From Alphaproteobacteria bacterium (GTDB lineage: Bacteria; Pseudomonadota; Alphaproteobacteria; ATCC43930; CGMCC-115725): DNA of 40,924 nt. The notes under the pieces were generated by a model. It did not search any database. It saw nothing but the letters and a program-made list of their open reading frames with translations, and was not told where the DNA came from. Within the stretch, counting starts at the first letter, position 1. The number at the start of each line of letters is the position of its first letter. The position numbers and the translations under genes are program-made. The DNA lies in contig JASHOB010000073.1 in NCBI GenBank assembly GCA_030041335.1, forward strand, positions 1 through 40,924. The letters are read 5' to 3'. Of this stretch, positions 33,137 through 40,924 are shown one piece after another.

Positions 33137-35409
33137 GCCGCGACCCCGTGGTCGCGCGCAAAATCGCGCAGCTTGCCGCGCAAAGAGCGCGACGGCAGCT
33201 CGTCGAGGTCGGCCAAGAGCGGCGCCAGCGAGCCGAGATCGACGCTGCGCACCATCTCCTTCACCGGCCCGACTTTGGCGGGTGACATGCTGAGTGAGCG
33301 AAGGCCGATGCCAATAAGGGCCAGCGCTGCCAGCGGCTCACCCGCCATCTCGCCGCATATGGCGAGCGGCACCCGGTGGTCATCGCACGCTGCCACGAGT
33401 TGGCGCATCAGGCGCAGGACTGGGCCGGACAGCGAATCGTAGCGATCGCTGAGGCGCGGATTGTTGCGGTCCGCAGCATAAAGAAACTGCACCAGGTCAT
33501 TGGTGCCAACCGAGACGAAATCAACCTTGGGCAAGAGCTGCGGCAGTTCGAAAAACAGTGCCGGCACCTCCAGCATGACGCCGATCTCCACCCGGCTCGG
33601 TGGTTCATGGCCCTGATTTGCGGCGCGCGCCGATTCCAGATCGAAGATCGCGCGTGCTTGGTCGAACTCGGCGCAGTCGGCCACCATCGGAAACATGATA
33701 CGCAGATGTTGAGCCGATGCCGCCTGAATCATGGCGCGCAATTGCTGACGCAGCAATGCCGGCCGATCGAGCGAGATGCGAATCGCGCGCCAGCCCATTG
33801 CTGGATTCTCGTCATGCGCGCTCGTCATGTAGGGGAGCAGCTTGTCGCCGCCAATGTCAAGGGTACGGAACGTCACCGGGCGGGATCCGGCCTGCTCCAG
33901 CACCCGGCGATAGGTTTGCACCTGCTGCGTCACGTTGGGCAGTCGTTCTCGCAGCATAAACAGCAGCTCGGTGCGAAACAGCCCGATGCCGTCGGCGCCG
34001 GTTTCATCGAGGTGCGGCAGATCGAGCAACAAGCCCGCATTGATGTTGAGCGAGACGCGCGCGCCGTCGCGCGTCTCCGCCGGCAGTTCGCGCACCGCCG
34101 CGTAGCGCAGCCGTTCGCCCGCGCGCGCTTCGAGGCGGGCGCTCACCGCTTGCATCAGATCTTCGCCGGGGCGCAGCACGATCTGCGCCTCATCACCGTC
34201 GACAATGACGGTGTCGCCGGCCTCGACCTTCACCAGTGCGTTGCCGACCCTGCCAACCACGGGAATGTCGAGCGCGCGTGCGATGATGGCGACGTGCGAG
34301 GTCGGGGCGCCTTCCTCCAACACCAGGCCCTTGAGGCGCTTGCGATCATAGTCGAGGAGCTCCGCCGGGCCCATTTCGCGGGCAAACAGCACGAATTCGT
34401 CGGGCAACTCGGCGCCGGCCGCGGTCAGCGACCGCCCCGCCAGATGCTGCTGCAGCCGGTTGCCTAAATCCTCGAGGTCGGCCAACCGGTCGCGCAGATA
34501 GGGATCGGTCGCCTGCGCCATCCGGGCGCGATTATCGTCCTGCACTTTCTGCACTGCCGCCTCGGCGGTGAGGCCGCTCTGCACCGCCTCGACAATACGC
34601 CGCGTCCAGCCGCCGTCGGCGGCGAACATGCGGTAGGCTTCGAGCACGTCGCGGTGCTCGCCGCCGCCGGCAACATCGTCGGCCGCCAGCATTTCGTCGA
34701 TCGCCTGGCGCATTGCCGCGATCGCGGCGCGAACGCGACGCAGTTCGGCGGCGGGATCTTCGGCGACGATCTGCTTGATTACGACGCGCGGTTCGTGCAG
34801 CACGGCGCTGCCGCGGGCGAGGCCGCCATTGAGCCGCACGCCTTCAAGACGCAGGGCCCTCAGCATCGGCCAGTTCGCCTCGCCTAAAGCGCCAGGCGGG
34901 ATCAGTTCGCTGGTCGCCGCCAATTCGGCGACGATCATCGCGACCGTTTGCAGGGTCTCGGCGTCGTCTTCGCTGTAATGACGTTGGGTACGGTTCTGCA
35001 CGACCAATACGCCGACCACGTGCCCGCCGCGCAGCAAGGGCACGCCGAGGAGCGAATGATAGATTTCCTCGCCGGTTTCGGGTCGATAGGCAAAATCGGG
35101 GTGCGATTGCGCGTCGGCGAGCGACAACGGCAGCGCGGTGGCGGCAACGACACCGACCAGACCTTCACCGACGCGCAACCGGGTGTTGTGTACGGCCTCC
35201 GGGCGAAGGCCTTCGGTCGCGAACAGCTCGAGTACCTCACCCGGCCGCATCAGATAACAGGAACAGACTTCGGCCACCATATCGGCGGCGATCATGCGCA
35301 CGATCGCGTCGAGCTTGGACTGGGCCGAGCCCGTTCCCGCCATCGCATCCCGCAGCCGACGAAGCAGGCGGCGGGAAGGTGTAGCCGCCGCGCCGCCGGG
35401 TTCCATCAT
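33133..35409 (-). CDS. ptsP: PEP-protein phosphotransferase EI-Ntr
   Basis: A 758-aa enzyme that transfers phosphate from PEP to NPr in the nitrogen-related PTS. An N-terminal GAF domain (about 30-170) precedes the PTS-EI-like part. The phospho-accepting His372 lies in GAPTSHVAIIARAL. The PEP-binding half contains GIGLFRTELLFM, FRTLDIGGDKLLPY and the LAICGEMAG block with the active Cys. The EI N-terminal helical domain spans about 190-330. An ATG is used at 35407-35409, overlapping the upstream gene's stop (ATGA); a second Met codon follows directly. Alphaproteobacterial ptsP is often next to lysC; here a nitronate-monooxygenase-like gene sits between them. Confidence 0.96.
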   Translation of the reverse strand: MMEPGGAAATPSRRLLRRLRDAMAGTGSAQSKLDAIVRMIAADMVAEVCSCYLMRPGEVLELFATEGLRPEAVHNTRLRVGEGLVGVVAATALPLSLADAQSHPDFAYRPETGEEIYHSLLGVPLLRGGHVVGVLVVQNRTQRHYSEDDAETLQTVAMIVAELAATSELIPPGALGEANWPMLRALRLEGVRLNGGLARGSAVLHEPRVVIKQIVAEDPAAELRRVRAAIAAMRQAIDEMLAADDVAGGGEHRDVLEAYRMFAADGGWTRRIVEAVQSGLTAEAAVQKVQDDNRARMAQATDPYLRDRLADLEDLGNRLQQHLAGRSLTAAGAELPDEFVLFAREMGPAELLDYDRKRLKGLVLEEGAPTSHVAIIARALDIPVVGRVGNALVKVEAGDTVIVDGDEAQIVLRPGEDLMQAVSARLEARAGERLRYAAVRELPAETRDGARVSLNINAGLLLDLPHLDETGADGIGLFRTELLFMLRERLPNVTQQVQTYRRVLEQAGSRPVTFRTLDIGGDKLLPYMTSAHDENPAMGWRAIRISLDRPALLRQQLRAMIQAASAQHLRIMFPMVADCAEFDQARAIFDLESARAANQGHEPPSRVEIGVMLEVPALFFELPQLLPKVDFVSVGTNDLVQFLYAADRNNPRLSDRYDSLSGPVLRLMRQLVAACDDHRVPLAICGEMAGEPLAALALIGIGLRSLSMSPAKVGPVKEMVRSVDLGSLAPLLADLDELPSRSLRGKLRDFARDHGVAA

Positions 35410-36521
35410 CCCTCCGCGCGGACAGGCGCGATGCGTGGCGGCGCTGCCGATTCGCGCGCCGCAATCATGCTAAGGGCCTGCGACACCAACTCGCCGAGAA
35501 TCTCACGGGTCGATTGCTCGCGCGTCACCATGCCGACGCTTTGCCCCGCCATCACCGAACCAGTCTCGACATCGCCATCGATGACTGCACGTTTTAGCGC
35601 ACCGGCCCAAAAATGTTCAATCTCGAGTTGCGCATCTTTTTGCGGAATCTCGCCCCGTAGGAAGCGATCGATCACCGCGCGCTGCAACGCGAGAAAGCGC
35701 ACGGTCCCCGCGTTGCGGATGGCGCGCACCGGGATGACCGGAAAGCGCGGGTCGAGCTGCACGGAGGCGACGGCATCGCGCGCATGGGCGCGGATGAAGG
35801 CCTCTTTGAAGCGACGATGCGCGATCGATTCGAGCGCGCAAACGAAACGGGTGCCAAGCTGCGCGCCCGAGGCGCCCATCTCGAGATAGGCGAGGATGGC
35901 GTCGCCGCGTCCAATGCCCCCCGCCACGAACACCGGCACCTCGCGTAGATGGGGCAGAATCTCCTGGGTGAGCACGCTGGTCGACACCGGGCCGATGTGG
36001 CCGCCGGCCTCGGCACCTTCGACGATGATTGCGTCGGCACCCATGCGCACCAGCTTTTTGGCGATCGCCAGCGCCGGCGCGAAGCACAGGAGCTTGACGC
36101 CGGCATCTTTGATGCGGCGCACCGCCTGGGTCGACGGGATGGCGCCGGCCAAGACAATGTGCGTGACGCCGCGGCGGATGCAGACGTCGCTTAGGGCGGC
36201 GAGATCGGGGTGCAAAGTGATGAGGTTGACGCCGAATGGCCGCCGCGTCCGCGCCTGGGTTGCGGCAATCTCGGCGTCGAGCTGCTCGCGATTCATCGAT
36301 CCGCAGGCGATGACACCGAAGCCGCCGCCGTTGGAGATTGCCGCGACGAGGCTGCGCTCCGAGACCCAAGTCATGGCGCCGCCCATGATCGCGAACTCGC
36401 TGCCGAGGAATGTCGTGCCGCGACGCCACAGCTCATCGAGGCGGGCGCGCGCGGCATCGCGTCGTGCGAAGCCGCGGGTGCGCACACCGACCTCGATATG
36501 TCCGCCGCCGCCGCCGCTCAA
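35406..36521 (-). CDS. Nitronate monooxygenase / enoyl reductase II-like flavoprotein
   Basis: A 371-aa FMN-dependent TIM-barrel protein of the NPD family, which oxidises alkyl nitronates or serves as FabK-like reductase. The features are EFAIMGGAMTWVSERSLVAAIS, the NGGGFGVIACGSM block, the catalytic-region VEGAEAGGHIG, the phosphate-binding VFVAGGIGRGDAI and GAQLGTRFVCALES. The frame can start at a TTG (36519-36521) that overlaps the lysC stop as TTGA, or at a GTG twelve codons later; the family N terminus is shorter, so the later start deserves weight. It ends overlapping ptsP. Its position between lysC and ptsP is unusual. Confidence 0.9.
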   Translation of the reverse strand: MSGGGGGHIEVGVRTRGFARRDAARARLDELWRRGTTFLGSEFAIMGGAMTWVSERSLVAAISNGGGFGVIACGSMNREQLDAEIAATQARTRRPFGVNLITLHPDLAALSDVCIRRGVTHIVLAGAIPSTQAVRRIKDAGVKLLCFAPALAIAKKLVRMGADAIIVEGAEAGGHIGPVSTSVLTQEILPHLREVPVFVAGGIGRGDAILAYLEMGASGAQLGTRFVCALESIAHRRFKEAFIRAHARDAVASVQLDPRFPVIPVRAIRNAGTVRFLALQRAVIDRFLRGEIPQKDAQLEIEHFWAGALKRAVIDGDVETGSVMAGQSVGMVTREQSTREILGELVSQALSMIAARESAAPPRIAPVRAEG

Positions 36522-37741
36522 GCCGCGTCGAGCCCGTAAGCGGTGTGCAGCGCCCTGAGCGCCAGCTCGGCGTATTTTTCCGCGATCAGCACACTCACCT
36601 TGATTTCCGAGGTGGAGATCACCTGAATGTTGATGCCGTTTTCCGCTAACGTCTTGAACATGAGCTGGGCGACGCCGGCATGGCTGCGCATGCCGACGCC
36701 GATCACCGAGACCTTGACCACATCTTTATCAGGCTTGATCGCGCCGTAGCCGAGCGCGGCACGGTTCGCCTCCAGCACCCTGATGGTGCGGTCGAGATCA
36801 CCACGTCCGACGGTGAAGGTGAGGTCGGTAAAGCGACCATCCTCGGAAATATTCTGCACGATCATATCGACGTTGATGGCGTTGTCGGCAAGCGGCCCGA
36901 AGATTGCGGCGGCGACACCAGGTCGGTCGGCGACCTTGAGGAGCGTCACCTTGGCATCGTCGCGGCTATAGGCAATGCCGCTCACCACGCGCTTTTCCAC
37001 GATCTCGTCCTCATCCACTACCATGGTTCCGGGCAGGTCGTTGAAGCTCGACAGCACCCGCACGCGGACCCGGTGATTCATCGCCACCTCGACCGAGCGC
37101 GTCTGCAACACTTTTGCACCCTGGCTGGCGAACTCGAGCATTTCCTCATAGGTGATCTTATCGAGCTTCCTCGCCCGCGCAACGACGCGCGGATCACTCG
37201 TGAACACGCCCTCGACATCGGTGAAGATGTCGCAGCGTTCGGCCTCGAGCGCCGCCGCGAGCGCCACCGCCGAGGTATCGGAACCGCCGCGTCCCAACGT
37301 GGTGATGCGGCCATCGGGGCCGACACCCTGGAACCCCGCGACCACCCCGATCTCGCCCGCTGCCAATCGCTGACGCAGTCCGTCCTGCGGGATCGCCCGA
37401 ATCCGGGCGTGGCCGTGCATGCCATCGGTCTCGATCGGGACTTGCCAGCCCAGCCAGGACCGCGCTTTCAGTCCCAGTTGTTGGAGCGCAAGCGCAGTCA
37501 AGCCGCTTGTCACCTGCTCGCCGGTTGAGACGACATTGTCATATTCGCGCTGATCGGGCTGCGCTCCGCCAGCGTCACGGGACCAGCCGACAAGTTGATC
37601 CGTTGCCCCCGCCATGGCCGAAACGACGACCGCGACCTCGTTTCCGGCGTCGGCCTCGCGCTTGACGCGCAGAGCTACCGCGCGAATGCGCGCCAGATCG
37701 GCTACCGAAGTGCCGCCAAATTTCATGACTATGCGCGCCAT
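36518..37741 (-). CDS. lysC: Aspartate kinase
   Basis: A 407-aa enzyme catalysing the first step to lysine, threonine, methionine and diaminopimelate. The N terminus MARIVMKFGGTSVADLARI carries the KFGGTS nucleotide-binding motif. Substrate and catalytic blocks include VSTGEQVTSGL, LGRGGSDTSAVALA and DVEGVFTSDPR. Two ACT domains occupy the C-terminal third (VTLLKVADRPGVAAAIFGPLA and VSVIGVGMRSHAGVAQ), the site of feedback inhibition. The ATG is at 37739-37741. It is the first gene of a unit with the NPD-like gene, ptsP and the TonB-like gene. The ubiG gene, usually divergent from lysC, is separated by the MDR gene. Confidence 0.97.
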   Translation of the reverse strand: MARIVMKFGGTSVADLARIRAVALRVKREADAGNEVAVVVSAMAGATDQLVGWSRDAGGAQPDQREYDNVVSTGEQVTSGLTALALQQLGLKARSWLGWQVPIETDGMHGHARIRAIPQDGLRQRLAAGEIGVVAGFQGVGPDGRITTLGRGGSDTSAVALAAALEAERCDIFTDVEGVFTSDPRVVARARKLDKITYEEMLEFASQGAKVLQTRSVEVAMNHRVRVRVLSSFNDLPGTMVVDEDEIVEKRVVSGIAYSRDDAKVTLLKVADRPGVAAAIFGPLADNAINVDMIVQNISEDGRFTDLTFTVGRGDLDRTIRVLEANRAALGYGAIKPDKDVVKVSVIGVGMRSHAGVAQLMFKTLAENGINIQVISTSEIKVSVLIAEKYAELALRALHTAYGLDAA

Positions 37742-38047
37742 GACGCCTCGGACCAGTCGCTTGCGCTGAGGGGAATTTGCCGGTTAAGGGCAGTGATTCA
37801 TAGAGCGCCCGTGTCCGCGAGGCAAGGCACCCATCGAACAAAGATTGTGTCGGCAGATGAACGGGTTGTGCGGCGCGGCCCCGATCAAGAGGGGTTCTGC
37901 CGCCGGCGCTGCCGCGTTGCTCGCGCCCGGAGCCTTCGCCCCGGGCAGCGTCCCTGAACCCCTGCGGCCCGTCACGGCGGCCCTTGAGCGACCTAGCTCT
38001 CTGCCGGCGCTCGTGCCATGCTGCCTCGGGCCAAGAGGGCAACGTCC
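37742..38047. other. Divergent promoter region of lysC and the MDR oxidoreductase
   Basis: About 300 bases between divergent start codons. It must contain promoters for both units, but I see no pair of hexamers good enough to annotate. An imperfect GC-rich hairpin lies around 37925-37950. Confidence 0.35.
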
Positions 38048-39091
38048 ATGCCTCAAAACGTCAATCGGCAATGGCTATTGAAGACGCGGCCGCGCGGCCC
38101 GATCGAGGCCGACACTTTCGAGCTGCGCCAGAGCGAGGTGCCGGTCATCGGTCCGGGGGAATTCCTCGTCCGCAATCTGTGGCTGTCCTTCGACCCAGCG
38201 CAGCGCGGCTGGCTCAACGACCTCAAAAGCTATGTCCCGCCGGTCGCGATTGGCGAACCGATGCGGGCCGGCGCCGTCGGTCAGGTCATCGCATCGAACA
38301 CGCCCGATTTCGCCCCTGGGCAGCTGGTGTTGGGCACATTCGGCTGGCAGGATTATGCCGCCGGCAAAAGCACGGGCCTCATCCCGGTGACCAAGTTGTC
38401 GCCCGGTGTGCCACCGAACAAGGCGCTCTCGGTATTGGGCTTGACCAGTATCACGGCCTATTTCGGCATGATGGAAATCGCCCGCCCGCAGCCTGGCGAC
38501 ACCGTCGTGGTCTCGAGCGCTGCCGGCGCCACCGGTTCGGCGGCCGGCCAGATTGCCAAAATCCAGGGCGCCAAGACCGTGATCGGCATCGCCGGCGGGA
38601 AGGCGAAGTGCAGCTGGTTGACGCGCGACGCGCATTTCGATGCCGCCATCGACTACAAGAGTGAGGATGTCGGACGCCGGCTTGCCGCGCTCGCCCCCAG
38701 CGGCATCAACGTCTATTTCGACAATGTCGGCGGCCAAATCCTCAATCAATGCCTCGCCCAGATCGCGTTTCACGGCCGCGTCGTGCTGTGCGGCGGCATT
38801 TCGTCCGGCTACGGCACCGAGCGCCGTGCGGTCGTGCCGCTCTCCAATTATTTCATGCTGACGGTCCAATCGGCACGAATGGAGGGTTTCATTGTCCTCA
38901 ACTATGCCGCGCGTTTTCCCGAAGCGGTTGGTCAGATTGCCGCCTGGGTCGATGCCGGCAAAATCGCGTACCGCGAGGATATCGCCCTCGGGCTCGAGAA
39001 TGCGCCCGAGACCCTGAAGCGATTATTTGTCGGCGCCAATTTCGGCAAACAGCTCCTCAAGATCGCCGATCCACCCCTTCCACTGGCATAG
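38048..39091 (+). CDS. MDR-family NADP-dependent oxidoreductase
   Basis: A 347-aa zinc-independent medium-chain dehydrogenase/reductase of the leukotriene B4 12-hydroxydehydrogenase / CurA type. The ATG at 38048 (MPQNVNRQWLLKTRPRG) matches the family start better than an ATG ten codons upstream. The signature regions are LSFDPAQRGWL, LGLTSITAYFGMM, the nucleotide-binding VVVSSAAGATGSAAGQIAK and the C-terminal LGLENAPETLKRLFVGANFGK. Such enzymes reduce alpha,beta-unsaturated carbonyls with NADPH. Its stop lies four bases before ubiG, so the two are probably co-transcribed. Confidence 0.95.
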   Translation: MPQNVNRQWLLKTRPRGPIEADTFELRQSEVPVIGPGEFLVRNLWLSFDPAQRGWLNDLKSYVPPVAIGEPMRAGAVGQVIASNTPDFAPGQLVLGTFGWQDYAAGKSTGLIPVTKLSPGVPPNKALSVLGLTSITAYFGMMEIARPQPGDTVVVSSAAGATGSAAGQIAKIQGAKTVIGIAGGKAKCSWLTRDAHFDAAIDYKSEDVGRRLAALAPSGINVYFDNVGGQILNQCLAQIAFHGRVVLCGGISSGYGTERRAVVPLSNYFMLTVQSARMEGFIVLNYAARFPEAVGQIAAWVDAGKIAYREDIALGLENAPETLKRLFVGANFGKQLLKIADPPLPLA

Positions 39092-39095
39092 TCTT

Positions 39096-39839
39096 ATGGC
39101 CGCACAATCTAACATCGACGATGCGGACATCGCGCGCTTTGCCGAGCAAGCGCCCCAGTGGTGGGATCCCCACGGCACGACCAAGCCGCTGCAGCGGATC
39201 AACCCAGTGCGGCTCGCGTTCATCCGCGATCGGCTCGCCGCCCGCTTCGGCCGCGACGCCAAGTCCCTCAGACCCTTCGCCGGCTTGACACTTCTCGATA
39301 TCGGCAGCGGCGCCGGGCTGGTCGCGGAGCCGATGACGCGGCTCGGCTTTGCCGTCACCGGGATCGACGCCGGTGACGCGGTCATCAATGCCGCCCGAGC
39401 CCATGCCGAAGGCGCCGCCCTCGCGATCACCTATCGCGCCGAGCCGGTCGAAAGAGTGGCGGCGAAAGGCAACCAATTCAATGCCGTGCTGGCGCTTGAA
39501 GTGATCGAGCATGTGCCCGACCCGGACGCTTTTTTGCGCGCGGCAGCGTCGCTTGTGGCGCCCGGTGGGGCTCTGATCTTGTCGACGCTGAACCGCACCG
39601 CGCGCGGCTTTGTCTTAGGCATTGTCGCGGCCGAGCGAATACTGGGCTGGGTGCCGCGCGGAACCCACGACTGGCGCCGCTTCAGGCGTCCCTCGGAATT
39701 GGCGGCGACACTGCGGCGCCAGGGCCTCCTGCTCGAGGCGATGGTGGGACTTAGCTACGACCCCATCCGTGACCGTTGGCAGCTCACTTCCGATATCGCC
39801 GTCAATTACCTCATAATGGCCGTTCATCCCCACCGCTAA
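39096..39839 (+). CDS. ubiG: Ubiquinone biosynthesis O-methyltransferase UbiG
   Basis: A 247-aa SAM-dependent methyltransferase acting on both O-methylation steps of ubiquinone synthesis. The start at the ATG at 39096 (MAAQSNIDDADIARFAEQA) matches the family: the FAEQAPQWWDPHG and KPLQRINPVRL blocks are typical. The SAM site is LLDIGSGAG (about 67-75), followed by VTGIDAGDAVI. Later blocks are ALEVIEHVPDPDAFL, STLNRTARGFVLGIVAAE and PRGTHDWRRF. There is no good Shine-Dalgarno, so translation may depend on coupling to the MDR gene. Confidence 0.96.
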   Translation: MAAQSNIDDADIARFAEQAPQWWDPHGTTKPLQRINPVRLAFIRDRLAARFGRDAKSLRPFAGLTLLDIGSGAGLVAEPMTRLGFAVTGIDAGDAVINAARAHAEGAALAITYRAEPVERVAAKGNQFNAVLALEVIEHVPDPDAFLRAAASLVAPGGALILSTLNRTARGFVLGIVAAERILGWVPRGTHDWRRFRRPSELAATLRRQGLLLEAMVGLSYDPIRDRWQLTSDIAVNYLIMAVHPHR

Positions 39840-39865
39840 ACGCAACCCTGTCCTGTGGATAGATC

Positions 39866-39894
39866 TTGCCGCAGGGCCATTTCGCGCATATGAA
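39866..39894 (+). promoter_or_regulatory. Candidate promoter of the cold-shock gene
   Basis: TTGCCG (39866-39871) and TATGAA (39889-39894) are spaced by 17 bases and lie about 90 bases before the cold-shock start codon. The leader that would result is long enough for the post-transcriptional control common in csp genes. This is inspection only. Confidence 0.38.
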
Positions 39895-39984
39895 GGTAGG
39901 GGCACCCGCCGGATCGAACGCCCCCGGCGGGGCGGCATTCCGCCAGTAAGAGGGGGGGCGCGCGATCGTTTTTAAGGTGCGTCG

Positions 39985-40548
39985 ATGAGTTATCAGCAGG
40001 GGATTGGAGACAGCCAGCGTCTGTCGGGCAAGGTCAAATGGTTCAATCGCAGCAAGGGTTTCGGTTTCATTATCCCGAATGATGGTAGCGGCGACGTCTT
40101 TTTGCCGTTGGCCGTGTTAGAACGGGCAGGTTTTAACGAAGCACCGGATGGTGCCAGTGTCGTGTTCGATTGCGTGCACGGGGCGAAGGGCCGCGCGGTG
40201 GCGGCCATTCTCGAGCTCGACACGTCGACGGCATCCCCGCGCCCGCCGCGTGCCGAGCGGCCCGACCGCGGCGACCGCGGCGGCGGCGGTGGTTTCCGTC
40301 GTGAGCGAAACGATCATGTGGACGAGCCGACCGGTCCGACGGAAACGCTCGACGGGGTCGTCAAATGGTACGACGCACAGCGCGGCTACGGGTTCATCCT
40401 CCCGAACGACGGCGGCAAGGACATTTTCGTCCATGTCACGGCGTTACGGCGCTCGGGCATCGAATCACTGGAACCCGGCCAGGCGGTTCGCATGATGGTC
40501 GGACAGGCGCGGCGTGGCCGCGAGGCGTCCTCTATCCAGCTAATCTGA
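39985..40548 (+). CDS. Two-domain cold-shock protein
   Basis: A 187-aa protein with two cold-shock domains joined by an Arg/Gly-rich linker. Domain 1 (about 11-78) has KWFNRSKGFGFIIPNDG with the RNP1 motif, but its RNP2 strand reads VFLP where VFVH is usual. Domain 2 (about 121-187) has KWYDAQRGYGFILPNDG with IFVHV. The linker (79-120) contains PRPPRAERPDRGDRGGG. Tandem CSD proteins of this size are known in alphaproteobacteria and bind single-stranded RNA or DNA. An AAGG lies seven bases before the ATG. It is convergent with the deaminase gene, leaving 17 bases. Confidence 0.94.
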   Translation: MSYQQGIGDSQRLSGKVKWFNRSKGFGFIIPNDGSGDVFLPLAVLERAGFNEAPDGASVVFDCVHGAKGRAVAAILELDTSTASPRPPRAERPDRGDRGGGGGFRRERNDHVDEPTGPTETLDGVVKWYDAQRGYGFILPNDGGKDIFVHVTALRRSGIESLEPGQAVRMMVGQARRGREASSIQLI

Positions 40549-40565
40549 GCAGCAATTCGTCGCGT

Positions 40566-40924
40566 CTAGCGTAAGGCGGCGAAGAATCGGCGCAGCAATT
40601 CGCCGGCGCGGCGCTCCTCGATGCCTCCGTAGATCTCGGGCCGGTGCAGGCAGGTCGCCTGCTCGAACCAGCGCGGCCCGTGATCGACGGCGCCACCTTT
40701 CGGATCATAGGCGCCGAAATAAAGCCGCCTGATCCGCGCCAGGGAAATCGCGGCCGCACACATGGCGCAGGGCTCCAAGCTGACATAAAGATCGCATTGG
40801 TCGAGCGCGGTCCGGTTTACCGCGCGAATCACCATCATCTCGGCATGAGCCGTGGGATCGCCCAATTCCCTGGTCCGATTGCCCGAAACCGCCAGCACCC
40901 GACCGGTCGTCGCCGCGACCAAAA
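40566..40924 (-). CDS. tadA: TadA-like nucleoside/tRNA adenosine deaminase (partial)
   Basis: The C-terminal 119 residues of a CDA-fold zinc deaminase; the N terminus lies beyond the right edge. The zinc and proton-shuttle motifs are present: TAHAEMMVI (His and catalytic Glu) and SLEPCAMCAAAISLARI (two zinc Cys). The C-terminal FGAYDPKGGAVDHG and LLRRFFAALR are those of tRNA-specific adenosine deaminase, which converts A34 to inosine in tRNA-Arg(ACG). Guanine or cytosine deaminases are possible alternatives, but PCAMC and GAYDPKGGAV favour TadA. Confidence 0.88.
   Translation of the reverse strand, partial: LVAATTGRVLAVSGNRTRELGDPTAHAEMMVIRAVNRTALDQCDLYVSLEPCAMCAAAISLARIRRLYFGAYDPKGGAVDHGPRWFEQATCLHRPEIYGGIEERRAGELLRRFFAALR

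Noticed and set aside
33376-34467. Plus-strand frame of 363 codons within ptsP
   Set aside because: Antisense to the EI-like domain; no signals of its own.

Overview
The window looks like chromosomal DNA from a GC-rich alphaproteobacterium. The evidence is the gene set: EI-Ntr (ptsP) and aspartokinase in one tightly overlapping unit, grxC followed by a Nit-type amidohydrolase, a DUF1178 gene nearby, ubiG close to lysC, a MoxR/CoxE-type pair, and several cyclase/TPR-type sequences. The order (something like Rhodospirillales or Hyphomicrobiales) is a guess from gene content. No phylogenetic marker such as rRNA is present.

Region 1 (1 to about 9.7 kb) is sparse, lower in coding density and full of gene remains. 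It holds a tRNA-Thr(UGU) flanked on its 3' side by a broken FRG-domain gene and on its 5' side by a frameshifted tyrosine-recombinase remnant. Further on are a class III adenylate cyclase/FlgO-like/TPR gene split by one extra base, an orphan GspC-like envelope protein, a decayed XRE-type HTH regulator, and a second cyclase reduced to its first 36 codons. A few small exported or hypothetical proteins and an intact acyl-CoA synthetase sit among them. The simplest reading is an old integration site at the tRNA whose cargo has mostly decayed.

Region 2 (9.7 to 23.2 kb) is ordinary metabolic and maintenance content. It includes a 4,5-dihydroxyphthalate decarboxylase-like protein, a Gfo/Idh/MocA oxidoreductase, a dienelactone hydrolase with a DUF6295-type partner, a CoxE-like VWA protein with a MoxR ATPase, a CMD-family protein, a solitary tatA, exonuclease III, acetyl-CoA synthetase, and an AraC/GyrI-like regulator divergent from an SDR.

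Region 3 (23.3 to 27.4 kb) is one operon on the minus strand: NUDIX hydrolase, livH, livM, livG, livF, with 4-base overlaps or gaps of a few bases and no substrate-binding protein gene in the window.

Region 4 (27.5 to 40.9 kb) is core genome: pgk, DUF1178, a methyltransferase, Nit amidohydrolase, grxC, a RutD-like hydrolase lacking the serine nucleophile, a TonB-like protein, ptsP, a nitronate monooxygenase-like protein, lysC, an MDR oxidoreductase, ubiG, a two-domain cold-shock protein and a tadA-like deaminase cut by the window end. The lysC/NPD/ptsP/TonB unit is joined by stop-start overlaps at every junction.

I found no CRISPR array, intact prophage or complete IS element, and no clearly new multi-gene system. 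The observations most worth following are the decayed tRNA-Thr locus with its FRG and integrase remains, the possible recent frameshift in the cyclase gene, the RutD-like protein with Ala at the nucleophile position, and the NUDIX gene heading the liv operon.
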